A DNA stretch of 64,000 bases from an uncultured Draconibacterium sp. (GCF_963677565.1 NZ_OY781981.1:2782001-2846000), one strand, 5' to 3'; positions 28,233-37,879 are shown, counted from the first letter of the stretch. Numbers and translations are program-made. The notes: generated from the letters alone by a model not told the origin.

Positions 28233-29027
28233 GTGGATGCATTAAAAAATCTTCCGGCCGAAGTCGTTAAGAATATTAAGCAGGTTCGCGAAGTTGCCGG
28301 TTATTTATGGGAAAAAGAGTGGGCTGAGAAAAGTTCGGGAAATATATCTATTGATTTAAGCCGGTTATTTCCGGGGTTAACAATAAACCAGATTAAAGAA
28401 GAAGTACCTTGCGATTTCCCAAAAGAAGCAGCTGAAATGATACTTTTTGTTACCGGTTCAGGATGTCGTTTACGGCATTTGGTGGACAGGGCAGAAGAAG
28501 TGGCTGCAATTATCGCTGTTAACCAAACGGCTACTGCCTATTCTGTTTTGTGGGGAGGTAAAAGTGCCGGTTTTAAACCAACTTCCGAATTGAGCGCGCA
28601 CATAAAAATTCATCTTTTTAATTCGGCAAATCAAAGCGGAAGGAGAGCTGTTATCCACGCACATCCGATTGAGTTGGTTGTTTTGAGTCATCATAAACTT
28701 TTTAAGGATGAGGCTTTGTTTAATCACTCGCTGTGGAAAATGTGCCCCGAAATAAAGTTGTATGTTCCGCGTGGAGTTGGCTGTGCAGAGTATGCACGAT
28801 ATGGAACCGAAGAACTGGCAAATCTTACGTTGGAAGCATTAATAAATCACGATGTTGTTTTGTGGGAAAAACATGGTGCTCTGGCAACCGGAGTAGATAT
28901 GGAGGAGGCGTTCGACTTTTTGGATGTAGCCAATAAAGGAGCAAAACTTTTGTTGCTGGCATGGAGTGCCGGATTCGATCCGGAAGGACTGTCGGCCGAA
29001 CAATTGGATGAGCTAATTAATACCTGA
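28233..29027 (+). CDS. class II aldolase, RhaD family, probable L-fuculose/L-rhamnulose-1-phosphate aldolase
   Basis: A 264-residue zinc aldolase that should cleave a 6-deoxyketohexose-1-phosphate to DHAP and L-lactaldehyde. Layout follows E. coli RhaD (274 residues) more than FucA (215): KSSGNISI, TGSGCRLR, WGGKSAG, PTSELSAH with the catalytic Glu E119, zinc ligands HAHP (H142, H144) and KHGAL (H214). Operon position after fucI and fucK implies fuculose-1-phosphate as the working substrate. The start is GTG at 28233, as no in-frame ATG exists nearby. The true preference between fuculose and rhamnulose phosphates cannot be read from sequence. Confidence 0.88.
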   Translation: MDALKNLPAEVVKNIKQVREVAGYLWEKEWAEKSSGNISIDLSRLFPGLTINQIKEEVPCDFPKEAAEMILFVTGSGCRLRHLVDRAEEVAAIIAVNQTATAYSVLWGGKSAGFKPTSELSAHIKIHLFNSANQSGRRAVIHAHPIELVVLSHHKLFKDEALFNHSLWKMCPEIKLYVPRGVGCAEYARYGTEELANLTLEALINHDVVLWEKHGALATGVDMEEAFDFLDVANKGAKLLLLAWSAGFDPEGLSAEQLDELINT

Positions 29028-29117
29028 AAGTGTTAAATTCGATGTCGATGGAACCCTAAAGAATCAGGTCTTCGGTTAAAACTTATACCTTCGCGCCCAA
29101 ATTGAAACCAGAGAAGT

Positions 29118-30320
29118 ATGAGTTTAAACCGCACAAGCAAATTTTTTATTCCCGTATTAACAATGGTAATGGCTGCAATGGTGGCCATGTCGCCATTTGC
29201 AATTGATACCTACATTGCCGCGCTACCCGATATTGCCGGCTTTTTTGGGGTGTCGTTACATGTGGCCGAGTTGACTATTACTTTGTATTTTCTGGGATTT
29301 GCTTTTGGTAACTTTTTCGGTGGTCCGTTGTCCGATGCTTTTGGGCGAAAAACAATTGCTCTCAGCGGAATTGCGCTTTACGGTTTGGCCGCTCTGCTTA
29401 TTACTACCTGCACCAAAATCGAATATGTGTTAATGCTACGTGTTCTTCAGGCTTTTGGCGGAGGTTTTGCAACGGTTACAGGTAATGTATTTATTCGCGA
29501 CTGGTACAGCGGAAAACAGGTGGCTCGCTTTGTTACCATCATTAGCATGATTATTATGCTGGCGCCTCTGTTTGCTCCGGTTCTGGGGGCTGGTTTAATT
29601 CATTGGTATGGCTGGGAAAGTATCTTTTGGTTTTTGTTCGCATTTGCAATTCTCCTGTTTGTATCCATGTGGTTGCTAATTCCCGAGTCACGAGCGCCGG
29701 AGCTTATTACCCGAAAAATTACCGGTAGGCAATTGGTGGAGAAGTACCGGATTTTCTTCTCAAATAAACAAAGTACAATTCTGCTATTCGCAATTAGTTT
29801 ACCCATGTCGGGACTTTATGTTTTTATTACAGCGGCCTCATTTATTTATATGGAGTATTTTGGGATTAGCCAAATGCGCTTCCCATTGTTTTTCAGTGCG
29901 AATGTTGTATTAAATATTATGCTTTCGTTTTTAAACACCATTCTTTTGAAAAAACACGATCCTGAAAAGATATTGCGCTACGGATTATTGCTGCAGTTGA
30001 TTTCAGGAGTTATTCTTGCCATTTCGGTGCTAATGCCGGATCCGCAATTATGGTCAGTATTTGTAGGTATCGTATTGTATGTGGGAAGTTTAGGTTTGGT
30101 TTTTGGAAATGGAACGGCCACTATTCTGAATCATAACCCAGAAGTGGCGGGATCGGCAAATGCTACCATCGGGATTGCCCGTTTTGCCATTAGTGCACTA
30201 ATCGGAAGTATCATGGCCATGTTTCATACCGGCGATCTTATTCCGTTCGGGATGGTATTGTTTTTCTGTACTTTAACGGGGAATGTTTTATATAACTGGG
30301 CCTTAAAAATAAAAACCTGA
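29118..30320 (+). CDS. MFS transporter, Bcr/CflA-type drug exporter
   Basis: A 400-residue integral inner-membrane protein with about 12 hydrophobic helices. The N-terminal SPFAIDTYIAALPDIA and the motif-A loop GGPLSDAFGRK (residues 68-78) are typical of the Bcr/CflA subfamily, which exports drugs or metabolites by proton antiport. It is not FucP-like despite lying next to the fucose genes. A TACCTTCG element (29086-29093) and a separate 90-base spacer suggest its own promoter. It converges on the Nudix-type regulator with an 18-base gap. Substrate unknown. Confidence 0.88.
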   Translation: MSLNRTSKFFIPVLTMVMAAMVAMSPFAIDTYIAALPDIAGFFGVSLHVAELTITLYFLGFAFGNFFGGPLSDAFGRKTIALSGIALYGLAALLITTCTKIEYVLMLRVLQAFGGGFATVTGNVFIRDWYSGKQVARFVTIISMIIMLAPLFAPVLGAGLIHWYGWESIFWFLFAFAILLFVSMWLLIPESRAPELITRKITGRQLVEKYRIFFSNKQSTILLFAISLPMSGLYVFITAASFIYMEYFGISQMRFPLFFSANVVLNIMLSFLNTILLKKHDPEKILRYGLLLQLISGVILAISVLMPDPQLWSVFVGIVLYVGSLGLVFGNGTATILNHNPEVAGSANATIGIARFAISALIGSIMAMFHTGDLIPFGMVLFFCTLTGNVLYNWALKIKT

Positions 30321-30337
30321 CTTATTTAATAAATTTG

Positions 30338-31090
30338 CTACCAGATTTCAGCAAGGCCGTCCTCAAGTGCTTTTTGGTAACGGCTGAGATTAAACTGATA
30401 GAAAAATGGAGATTTATGTGCACCGCCCGTTTTCCGCTCATTTAACTTATCCAGAATGTTGTACTTTAATATTTTCCGCTGAAAATTTCGTCGATCCAAT
30501 TCTCTGCCTAAAATGGTTTCGTACAGTTTTCGTAACTCAGGCATTGTAAATTTTTTCGGCAATAATTTTAATCCAATGGGTTGGCTGTTAAGTTGTAAGC
30601 GTAAAGTGTTGTGTGCTTCTTTTATTATCTGTTTGTGGTCGATAATAAGGGGAACGTTGGAATCGAGGTTTTGCCACTCACACTTGTCGGAGAAAAAATC
30701 AGGAGTTGGCTTTACTTTTTCAAAATCAACCAGCGCATATAAACCTATTGAAATGAAACGTTTGTTGAAATATTCCATATCTAGTTCGGTCCCGGATTTA
30801 ACGACATCTTCTATGGCTGCATTTGATTTGGATCTGAGAGGATCGCTAAATACTTTAAATTGTTTCAGGAAAATATTATTGAGCCCGGTGCGTTCTTTTA
30901 ATATTCGTTGTCCAGCTTGTTCCAGAGTTTCTTCGTACCTTATAAATCCTCCCGGAAGTGCATATCCTTTCGTGTATTTTAAGTGCATCAGAAGCACTTT
31001 TAATTCATTGTTGTGAAACCCAAAAATCACACAATCCAGTGAAATATGATTAAGATACTCTGATGAATTAAATGGTTTAATGGTAGCCAA
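30338..31090 (-). CDS. NrtR/AraR-type regulator: degenerate Nudix domain plus winged helix
   Basis: A 250-residue cytoplasmic protein with an N-terminal Nudix fold and a C-terminal winged-helix (FTMPELRKLYETILG, DRRNFQRKILK) characteristic of NrtR-like transcription factors. The Nudix box aligned at G48 keeps E54, R62, E66 and G69 but has I63 and R67 where catalytic glutamates are expected, so hydrolysis is unlikely and the fold probably senses a ligand. In Bacteroides thetaiotaomicron a protein of this kind regulates arabinose genes. Divergence from the GH3 gene over a spacer containing a GTGTC-N5-GACAC palindrome suggests it controls that operon. Confidence 0.85.
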   Translation of the reverse strand: MATIKPFNSSEYLNHISLDCVIFGFHNNELKVLLMHLKYTKGYALPGGFIRYEETLEQAGQRILKERTGLNNIFLKQFKVFSDPLRSKSNAAIEDVVKSGTELDMEYFNKRFISIGLYALVDFEKVKPTPDFFSDKCEWQNLDSNVPLIIDHKQIIKEAHNTLRLQLNSQPIGLKLLPKKFTMPELRKLYETILGRELDRRNFQRKILKYNILDKLNERKTGGAHKSPFFYQFNLSRYQKALEDGLAEIW

Positions 31091-31168
31091 GGTTTTTTTG
31101 TTTTTTCAGTATGCAAAATAGCAAAATTCTGGCGAATATTAACTGAATATGTTTAAGAATATAATAAT

Positions 31169-31183
31169 GTGTCTGATTGACAC
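31169..31183. promoter_or_regulatory. palindrome, candidate operator of the Nudix-type regulator
   Basis: GTGTC (31169-31173) and GACAC (31179-31183) form a perfect inverted repeat with a 5-base spacer in the divergent region between the regulator and GH3. The link to that regulator rests on position only. Confidence 0.4.
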
Positions 31184-31282
31184 GTAAATAGAATTTTATT
31201 TCTATCTTCAACGCCGGACAACGAAAAATCTCTGTTTCGTTGATCAAAACAGTAAAACTAAATTAGAACTAAATTCTTAACC

Positions 31283-33715
31283 ATGATTCTAAACAAACTA
31301 AGACAAGCTTGTCTGTTAACCCTGGCAATTCTATTTGTTGCAACGGGTTCATTATCGGCAAGTGTTTCACAACAAAAAAGTGTAAAAGAAATTGTAAAGT
31401 CGATGACTTTAGAGCAAAAAGCTCAACTGGTTATTGGCACAGGAATGTATTTCCCTTTACCCGATTCAATTCGCGAACAAATGCCTCCAATGTTTGGTGG
31501 TGGCCTCGATACCAGCACTCCATACGGAAAGATGGTAGAAAAAATCAGGGGATATTTGCCCGGAACTGCGGGTGTAACTGCAGAATATCCTAATCTGGGA
31601 GTTACCAGCCAGACTTTGGCCGATGGTCCTGCCGGATTACGTATCAGCCCAACCCGTGAAGGCGAAACAGATACTTATTACTGTACCGCTTTCCCGATTG
31701 CTACGGTAATGGCTTCATCGTGGGATACGGAGTTGGTAGAGTCGGTAGGAAAAGCAATGGGTAAAGAAGTGTTGGAGTATGGAGGCGATGTGCTTTTGGC
31801 ACCTGCATTGAATATTCAGCGCGACCCGCTTTGTGGACGTAACTTCGAGTACTATTCAGAAGATCCGCTGGTAGCCGGTAAAATGGCTGCTGCAATGGTG
31901 AGAGGTATCCAGTCGAATGGCGTTGGAACTTCAATAAAACACTTTGCCGTGAATAACCAGGAAACAAACCGTATGTCGGTTGATGTGATTGTTAGCGAAC
32001 GTGCTTTGCGCGAAATCTATCTGAAAGGATTTAAAATTGCCGTGCAGGAAAGCGAACCGTGGACGGTAATGTCATCATACAACAAAGTAAATGGTGTTTA
32101 TACTTCAGAGAGTCATGACTTGTTGACGAAAATTCTTCGCGACGATTGGGGATTTGCAGGTTATGTAATGACCGACTGGGGTGGTGGTAGCGATGTAGTT
32201 GCCCAAATGAAAGCCGGAAACGATATGATTCAGCCGGGATCTCCACAGGCAATCAAAACAATAATTGAATCTGTAGAATCAGGAGATCTTGATGAGGCTG
32301 TTTTAGACACAAACGTAGAGCGTATTTTAAATATCATGGTTGAAACTCCTCGTAACAGAGGCTATAAGATTTCAAACAAACCAGATTTAAAAGCACATGC
32401 CGAAGTAACTCGTCAGGCAGCTACCGATGGTATGGTATTGCTGGAAAACAACGGTGCACTGCCATTTGCAAAAAGCATTAAAAATGTAGCAGCTTTCGGT
32501 AATACTTCTTACGATTTTATTTCGGGAGGAACCGGTAGTGGCGATGTTAACGAAGCTTACACTGTTTCGTTGTTGCAGGGATTGGATAATGCCGGATACA
32601 AAACTTACGATGATCTTAAAGATACCTACGAAACATACATGGAAGAAGCTCGGAAAACACAGGATAATTCAAGAAACTTTCTGGCTGCTCTAATGGGCGG
32701 AAAAATTCCTGTTGACGAAATGGCTTTAGATGCATCAATTGCTGAAGATATGGCTTCAAAAGCTGATATTGCTTTAATTACAATCGGACGTAACGCCGGA
32801 GAAGGTGGCGACCGCGAAGCTGTTGAAGGCGATTTCTACCTGAATCAAACGGAAAAAGACCTGATCAAAACTGTAACAAATGCTTTCCATGCAAAAGGCA
32901 AAAAATCAGTGGTTATCCTGAATGTCGGCGGCGTTGTTGAAACTGCCAGCTGGAGTACTATTCCTGATGCCATTCTTTGTGCATGGCAACCGGGACAGGA
33001 AGGTGGTAACTCTGTAGTTGATGTACTTTCCGGGAAAGTAAATCCGTCAGGTAAACTGGCACAGACTTTCCCTGTAAAATACGATGATGGTTCGTCATCT
33101 GATAATTTCCCTGGCGTGGCTGTAAAAACTGAGGGAGCAGAGGATAATACTGCCGACCAATCAGGTTTTTCAATGATGCGTCGTGTGCCTTGGGAAGTGG
33201 TTTACGAAGAAGATATTTATGTGGGATACCGTTATTTCAATACTTTCGATGTGCCGGTGGCTTACGAATTTGGTTACGGAAAATCGTACACAACATTTGA
33301 ATACAGTAACCTGAAACTGAGCGATAAAAAATTCGATGGAAAGATAACTGTTTCTGTAGATGTGAAAAATACCGGTGATGTAGCTGGAAAAGAAGTGGTT
33401 CAGGTTTATGCGAGTGCTCCTGGGAAATCATTGGAAAAACCTGAGGAAGAGTTGGTTGCCTTTGGAAAAACGGCACTGTTGAAACCGGGTAAATCGGCAA
33501 CTCTTTCATTTGATATTGATGCAGCTCTTTTGGCATCGTTCGACGAAGCAAGTACAAGCTGGATTACTGAAGCCGGAGATTACACCGTAAAAGTAGGAGC
33601 TTCATCAAAAGACATTAAAGAAAAAGCAACATTCTCAGTTGCCAACGATATTAAAGTTGAAAAGGTATCAAAAGCAATGGTACCTCAAAAAGACTTTGAA
33701 AAAATGCATAGGTAG
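31283..33715 (+). CDS. GH3 beta-glycosidase (beta-glucosidase/xylosidase type)
   Basis: An 810-residue exported hydrolase with signal peptide (cleavage near GSLSASVSQ). Order: TIM-barrel domain (LADGPAGLRIS, RNFEYYSEDPLVAG, KHFAVNNQETNR), nucleophile D298 in VMTDWGGG, the alpha/beta sandwich domain with the acid/base region around GEGGDREAVEG, and a C-terminal fibronectin-III-like domain (VKNTGDVAGKEVVQVYAS). This three-domain layout is the common beta-glucosidase form. Gluco- or xylo-specificity cannot be settled. It is first of the set GH3-esterase-GH3 but ends in a terminator, so may be transcribed alone in part. Confidence 0.93.
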   Translation: MILNKLRQACLLTLAILFVATGSLSASVSQQKSVKEIVKSMTLEQKAQLVIGTGMYFPLPDSIREQMPPMFGGGLDTSTPYGKMVEKIRGYLPGTAGVTAEYPNLGVTSQTLADGPAGLRISPTREGETDTYYCTAFPIATVMASSWDTELVESVGKAMGKEVLEYGGDVLLAPALNIQRDPLCGRNFEYYSEDPLVAGKMAAAMVRGIQSNGVGTSIKHFAVNNQETNRMSVDVIVSERALREIYLKGFKIAVQESEPWTVMSSYNKVNGVYTSESHDLLTKILRDDWGFAGYVMTDWGGGSDVVAQMKAGNDMIQPGSPQAIKTIIESVESGDLDEAVLDTNVERILNIMVETPRNRGYKISNKPDLKAHAEVTRQAATDGMVLLENNGALPFAKSIKNVAAFGNTSYDFISGGTGSGDVNEAYTVSLLQGLDNAGYKTYDDLKDTYETYMEEARKTQDNSRNFLAALMGGKIPVDEMALDASIAEDMASKADIALITIGRNAGEGGDREAVEGDFYLNQTEKDLIKTVTNAFHAKGKKSVVILNVGGVVETASWSTIPDAILCAWQPGQEGGNSVVDVLSGKVNPSGKLAQTFPVKYDDGSSSDNFPGVAVKTEGAEDNTADQSGFSMMRRVPWEVVYEEDIYVGYRYFNTFDVPVAYEFGYGKSYTTFEYSNLKLSDKKFDGKITVSVDVKNTGDVAGKEVVQVYASAPGKSLEKPEEELVAFGKTALLKPGKSATLSFDIDAALLASFDEASTSWITEAGDYTVKVGASSKDIKEKATFSVANDIKVEKVSKAMVPQKDFEKMHR

Positions 33716-33731
33716 TGGGACTTGGTTAAAT

Positions 33732-33775
33732 ACTCTCTCCCTGGAATAGTTCAGGGGGGGAGTTCCCTTTTTCCT
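33732..33775 (+). terminator. terminator after first GH3
   Basis: TCTCCCTG pairs with CAGGGGGA around an 8-base loop (stem within about 33734-33761), followed by TTCCCTTTTTCC. It separates the GH3 gene from the carboxylesterase. Confidence 0.65.
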
Positions 33776-33832
33776 TAACTTGTGACATTTTACAACCTTT
33801 TTAAGACTAAACAAATTGTAAACCTACTACCT

Positions 33833-35392
33833 ATGAAAAACGTACGCGTGATTCTATTTCTTGGCATTGCTCTTATTTTGGGAGCATGTTCAACTCAGCC
33901 ACCCGAACAAATAAAAGACAGTGTAACCATTGCCGACGGAACGGTTAGCGGTTCGTTTGATGAAAGTACCGGAATTACTACTTTTAAGGGAATCCCGTTT
34001 GCCGCCCCTCCGGTGGGTGATTTGCGCTGGAAAGCGCCGCAACCTGTTGAACCCTGGGAAGGCGTGAAACAATGCACCGAGTTTTCAGCCAGTCCGATTC
34101 AGGGCACTCCAATGCCATTCAGCATGTGGACACAAGAGTTTATCGCTCCGAAGGAACCGTTAAGCGAAGATTGTTTGTACCTGAATGTCTGGACTCCTAC
34201 CAACGATGCTTCTGAAAAACATCCTGTTTTCGTTTACATTTATGGTGGTGGTTTTTCAAGTGGTGGAAGTGCGGTTCCTATTTACGATGGCGAGGAGATG
34301 GCGAAAAAAGGCCTCGTTTTTATTAGTATAAATTATCGTGTAGGAACTTTAGGATTTTTGGCCCATCCGGAACTTACTGCTGAATCGCCAATTAACGCTT
34401 CAGGAAATTATGGTTTGCTCGACCAGGTGGAAGCGCTGAAATGGGTAAATAAAAATATTGCTGCTTTTGGCGGCGATCCAAATAATGTAACCATTGCCGG
34501 TCAGTCGGCAGGTGCGTTTAGTATCAATTATTTGGTGGCTAGTCCGTTAACAAAAGGACTGATTCATCGAGCCATTGCGGAGAGTGGCGGTGCTGTTTTG
34601 TCAACTAATGCCTTGGCTCGTGGTGGCGATTTGAAATCGGGTGAAGAAGCCGGCGTTAAATTCGCTGAATCGTTAGGTGCATCATCAATAGAAGAACTGC
34701 GCGCAAAAAGTGCAGAAGAGATTTTAAGTGGCAGAGGCGGTGGAGCTCCTATTGTTGATGGTTATTTTCTTCCAAAATCGGTAGGCGAGATATTTGCCAA
34801 CGGAGAACAAAACGACGTTCCGGTTATTATTGGCTGGAATGAAGATGAAGGATTTGGCCCTCCTCCAGTTCCTGCCGATCAATTTAAAGAACGTGTAAAA
34901 CAACAATTTGGCGATATGGCTGACGAGTTTTTGGCCAAATTCCCAATGGACACTGACGAAGAGGCTTTCGCTATTCAAAACGATTTGGGAGCATTGCAAA
35001 CTTTTGGTATCCAGTCGTACAAGTGGATGCAGCTGCAAAATCAAACCGCTACGTCAAAAGTATTTATGTACCGTTTTGAGCGTGATGTGCCTTATGCCGA
35101 TGGAATGCAGGATTTTGGCGCTTTCCATACCGGCGAAGTTCCGTATGCCTACAATAATCTGAAAATGAGTCCGCGTCCATGGACAGAGGCTGACTATAAA
35201 CTAGCCGACCTGATGTCGGATTACTGGGTGAATTTTGCTACTTCGGGAAATCCAAATGCAGAAGGATTGCCCGGGTGGGAAGCAGCAACTCCCGATAATC
35301 TGAAAGCAATGCATTTCAATACTGATTCAGAATGTGGTGATTTGCCAAGTGCTGAATTACTCCAGTTTCTTGATGATTTTTATTCCAACTAA
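33833..35392 (+). CDS. type B carboxylesterase lipoprotein
   Basis: A 519-residue alpha/beta-hydrolase. The signal ends LILGAC, giving a lipid-anchored protein. Family marks are GIPFAAPPVG, SEDCLYLNVWTP, the oxyanion loop YIYGGGFSSGG, the nucleophile elbow GQSAG (S225) and HTGEVPYAY carrying the likely catalytic His. The frame is open from 33782, but the ATG at 33833 directly precedes the signal peptide. It lies between two GH3 genes, 26 bases before the second, so a plausible job is removing acyl groups from plant glycosides or oligosaccharides before GH3 action. The actual ester is unknown. Confidence 0.9.
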   Translation: MKNVRVILFLGIALILGACSTQPPEQIKDSVTIADGTVSGSFDESTGITTFKGIPFAAPPVGDLRWKAPQPVEPWEGVKQCTEFSASPIQGTPMPFSMWTQEFIAPKEPLSEDCLYLNVWTPTNDASEKHPVFVYIYGGGFSSGGSAVPIYDGEEMAKKGLVFISINYRVGTLGFLAHPELTAESPINASGNYGLLDQVEALKWVNKNIAAFGGDPNNVTIAGQSAGAFSINYLVASPLTKGLIHRAIAESGGAVLSTNALARGGDLKSGEEAGVKFAESLGASSIEELRAKSAEEILSGRGGGAPIVDGYFLPKSVGEIFANGEQNDVPVIIGWNEDEGFGPPPVPADQFKERVKQQFGDMADEFLAKFPMDTDEEAFAIQNDLGALQTFGIQSYKWMQLQNQTATSKVFMYRFERDVPYADGMQDFGAFHTGEVPYAYNNLKMSPRPWTEADYKLADLMSDYWVNFATSGNPNAEGLPGWEAATPDNLKAMHFNTDSECGDLPSAELLQFLDDFYSN

Positions 35393-35418
35393 ACTATTCG
35401 TAACTAAATAAACTTATT

Positions 35419-37734
35419 ATGAAAAAACTAAAAATTGTATCTGTCGCATTTCTTTTTGCAGTTCTGTTTATTGGCTGTGGCCCAAAATGGACTGAAGAAG
35501 AAATGGGTGATTTCAATCTTGTTCACAACGAAGGGGGAGCAACTTTAGGTTATTCTCCCAGTTCCGGAGTAACACTGCTTACTGATGGTGGTTATGCTTT
35601 TAAAGACCTCAACCAGAATGGCGAATTGGATGTTTACGAAGATTGGCGCAAGTCGGTTGATGAGCGCGCCAAAGACCTTGCTTCAAAAATGTCGGTGGAA
35701 CAAATTGCCGGTTTAATGTTATACAGCGGACACCAATCGATACCCGCCGGAAGTGGTGGTTTTGGTGCCGGAACCTACAATGGCAAACCTTTTTCAGAGG
35801 CTGGAGCAAAATCAAGTGACCTCACCGATCAACAAATAAAATTTCTTACCGAGGATAATCTAAGACATGTTTTGATTACAACGGTAGAAAGCCCCGGTGT
35901 AGCTGCACAATGGAACAACAATATGCAGGCATTGGTTGAAGGACTTGGTTTGGGAATTCCCGGAAATACAAGTACCGATCCGCGTCACGGAACAAGAGCG
36001 GAGACCGAATACAACGCAGGTGCCGGTGGCGATATTTCTATGTGGCCAACAACGCTGGGTTTGGCAGCAACTTTCGATCCAGCAGTGATGAAACAATTTG
36101 GCGAAATTGCCTCAATTGAATACCGTGCTTTGGGAATTGCAACCGCACTTTCTCCACAAATCGATTTATCTACCGAACCACGTTGGAGTCGTTTTAGCGG
36201 AACAATGGGTGGGGATCCGCGTTTGGCAACCGATCTTGCACGTGCTTATGTCGATGGATTTCAAACCTCTTCGGCGGCTAAAGAAATTGCCGGTGGATGG
36301 GGCTATGAAAGTGTAAATGCCATGGTAAAACATTGGCCAAGTGGTGGCCCGGAAGAGGCCGGTCGCGACGGACACTTTGGTTATGGAGCTTATGCCGTTT
36401 ATCCCGGAAACAATCTGTCAGATCAACTGAAGCCGTTTACCGAGGGGGCATTTAAATTGAATGGGCCAACGGGCAAAGCAACAGCTGTAATGCCTTATTA
36501 CACCATTTCGTACAACATCGATCAGAAGAATGGCGAAAACGTTGGAAACGCTTACAATAAATACATTATCACCGATCTGTTGAGAGGTGAGTACGGCTAT
36601 GATGGCGTGGTTTGTACCGACTGGATGATTACTGCCGATACCCGAAGTGTACACGAATTCCTGGGAAAATGCTGGGGCGTGGAAAATCTTTCAGTTGCCG
36701 AACGTCACTACAAAGTGATTGAAGCCGGAGGAGACCAGTTTGGCGGTAACAACGAAAAAGGGCCGGTTTTGGAAGCTTACGAAATGGGCGTAAAAGAACA
36801 CGGTGAAGAATATATGCGCAATCGTTTCGAGCAATCAGCCGTTCGTTTGCTAAAAAATATTATCCGACCGGGATTATTTGAAAATCCATATTTGGTTGTA
36901 GCAGAGTCGGAAGAGATAGTCGGAAAACCGGAATATATGAAAGCCGGTTACGAAGCACAATTGAAATCGGTTGTGATGCTGAAAAACAAGGACGGCGTAT
37001 TGCCTGCAGAGAAAAAGTTGAAAGTTTATATTCCGCAAAAATATACTCCGGGTGGAGCCAACTGGTTTGGAATGGTTACAGAACCAAGCTGGAGCGACGC
37101 TGCCAATATGGATATGGTTGCCAATTATTTCGAAGTAGTTGATGCTCCTGAAAAAGCAGATCTTGCCATTTGTTTGATCTCAAGTCCGCAGGGTGGCTCG
37201 GGTTATTCACTTGAAGACAAGGAAAAAGGAGGTAACGGATATGTACCGATTTCACTTCAGTACGGACCATACACCGCAAAATATGCGCGCGAGACAAGTA
37301 TTGCCGGTGGAAGTCCGTTTGAAGATTTCACCAACAGAACATACAAAGGCAAAACCACCGAGGCAGCCAATATTTACGACATGCAAGTGGTAAACGATAC
37401 AAAAGCAAAAATGGGTGATAAACCTGTAGTTGTTGTTGTAAACGTTGCCAATCCGTTTATTCCTGCCGAGTTTGAAAAGAGTGCTGATGCGATTCTTGTT
37501 CACTGTGGAGTGCAGGATCAGGCGATTATGGACTTGGTAACCGGTAGTGCAGAGCCTTCAGGATTACTTCCATTCCAATTGCCTGCTAACATGAAAACAG
37601 TGGAAGAGCAGTTTGAGGATGTACCGCGCGACATGGAGTGTTATACCGACGAAATTGGCAATGTTTACGACTTTGCCTACGGTATGAACTGGAGTGGAGT
37701 AATTAACGACGAAAGAGTAAATACATACAAATAA
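35419..37734 (+). CDS. GH3 glycosidase lipoprotein with calcium-loop-like insert
   Basis: A 771-residue exported protein with lipobox LFIGC. Unlike the first GH3 it begins with a mature region containing DLNQNGELDVYED (residues ~62-75), an EF-hand/dockerin-like acidic loop, before the catalytic barrel (TDPRHGTRAE, STEPRWSRF, VKHWPSGGP). The nucleophile is D401 in VVCTDWMI. The second sandwich domain follows; there is no obvious fibronectin-III-like tail. It belongs to the divergent plant-glycan GH3 group found in Bacteroidota; specificity unknown. It is co-directional with the esterase (26-base gap) and ends in a strong terminator. Confidence 0.9.
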   Translation: MKKLKIVSVAFLFAVLFIGCGPKWTEEEMGDFNLVHNEGGATLGYSPSSGVTLLTDGGYAFKDLNQNGELDVYEDWRKSVDERAKDLASKMSVEQIAGLMLYSGHQSIPAGSGGFGAGTYNGKPFSEAGAKSSDLTDQQIKFLTEDNLRHVLITTVESPGVAAQWNNNMQALVEGLGLGIPGNTSTDPRHGTRAETEYNAGAGGDISMWPTTLGLAATFDPAVMKQFGEIASIEYRALGIATALSPQIDLSTEPRWSRFSGTMGGDPRLATDLARAYVDGFQTSSAAKEIAGGWGYESVNAMVKHWPSGGPEEAGRDGHFGYGAYAVYPGNNLSDQLKPFTEGAFKLNGPTGKATAVMPYYTISYNIDQKNGENVGNAYNKYIITDLLRGEYGYDGVVCTDWMITADTRSVHEFLGKCWGVENLSVAERHYKVIEAGGDQFGGNNEKGPVLEAYEMGVKEHGEEYMRNRFEQSAVRLLKNIIRPGLFENPYLVVAESEEIVGKPEYMKAGYEAQLKSVVMLKNKDGVLPAEKKLKVYIPQKYTPGGANWFGMVTEPSWSDAANMDMVANYFEVVDAPEKADLAICLISSPQGGSGYSLEDKEKGGNGYVPISLQYGPYTAKYARETSIAGGSPFEDFTNRTYKGKTTEAANIYDMQVVNDTKAKMGDKPVVVVVNVANPFIPAEFEKSADAILVHCGVQDQAIMDLVTGSAEPSGLLPFQLPANMKTVEEQFEDVPRDMECYTDEIGNVYDFAYGMNWSGVINDERVNTYK

Positions 37735-37753
37735 AACAATCGCAATTTTTTTC

Positions 37754-37790
37754 AGGATCTTCGGGTAAAACCGGAGATCCTTTCTTTAAA
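37754..37790 (+). terminator. terminator after second GH3
   Basis: AGGATCTTCGG (37754-37764) pairs over 11 bp, with one G-U pair, with CCGGAGATCCT (37771-37781), followed by TTCTTTAAAAAATTT. It isolates the esterase-GH3 unit from the DUF5916 gene. Confidence 0.9.
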
Positions 37791-37879
37791 AAATTTAAAT
37801 CAACTTAACCAAATCGATTAAGGCTTTCAACTGCCGGAAAAGCATAGTTAGAGCCTTTAAGACCAAAACCAAAAATTAC

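Noticed and set aside
29118..30320. Fucose permease (FucP) for the fuc operon
   Set aside because: N-terminal and motif-A sequences match Bcr/CflA exporters, and the gene has its own promoter-like element.
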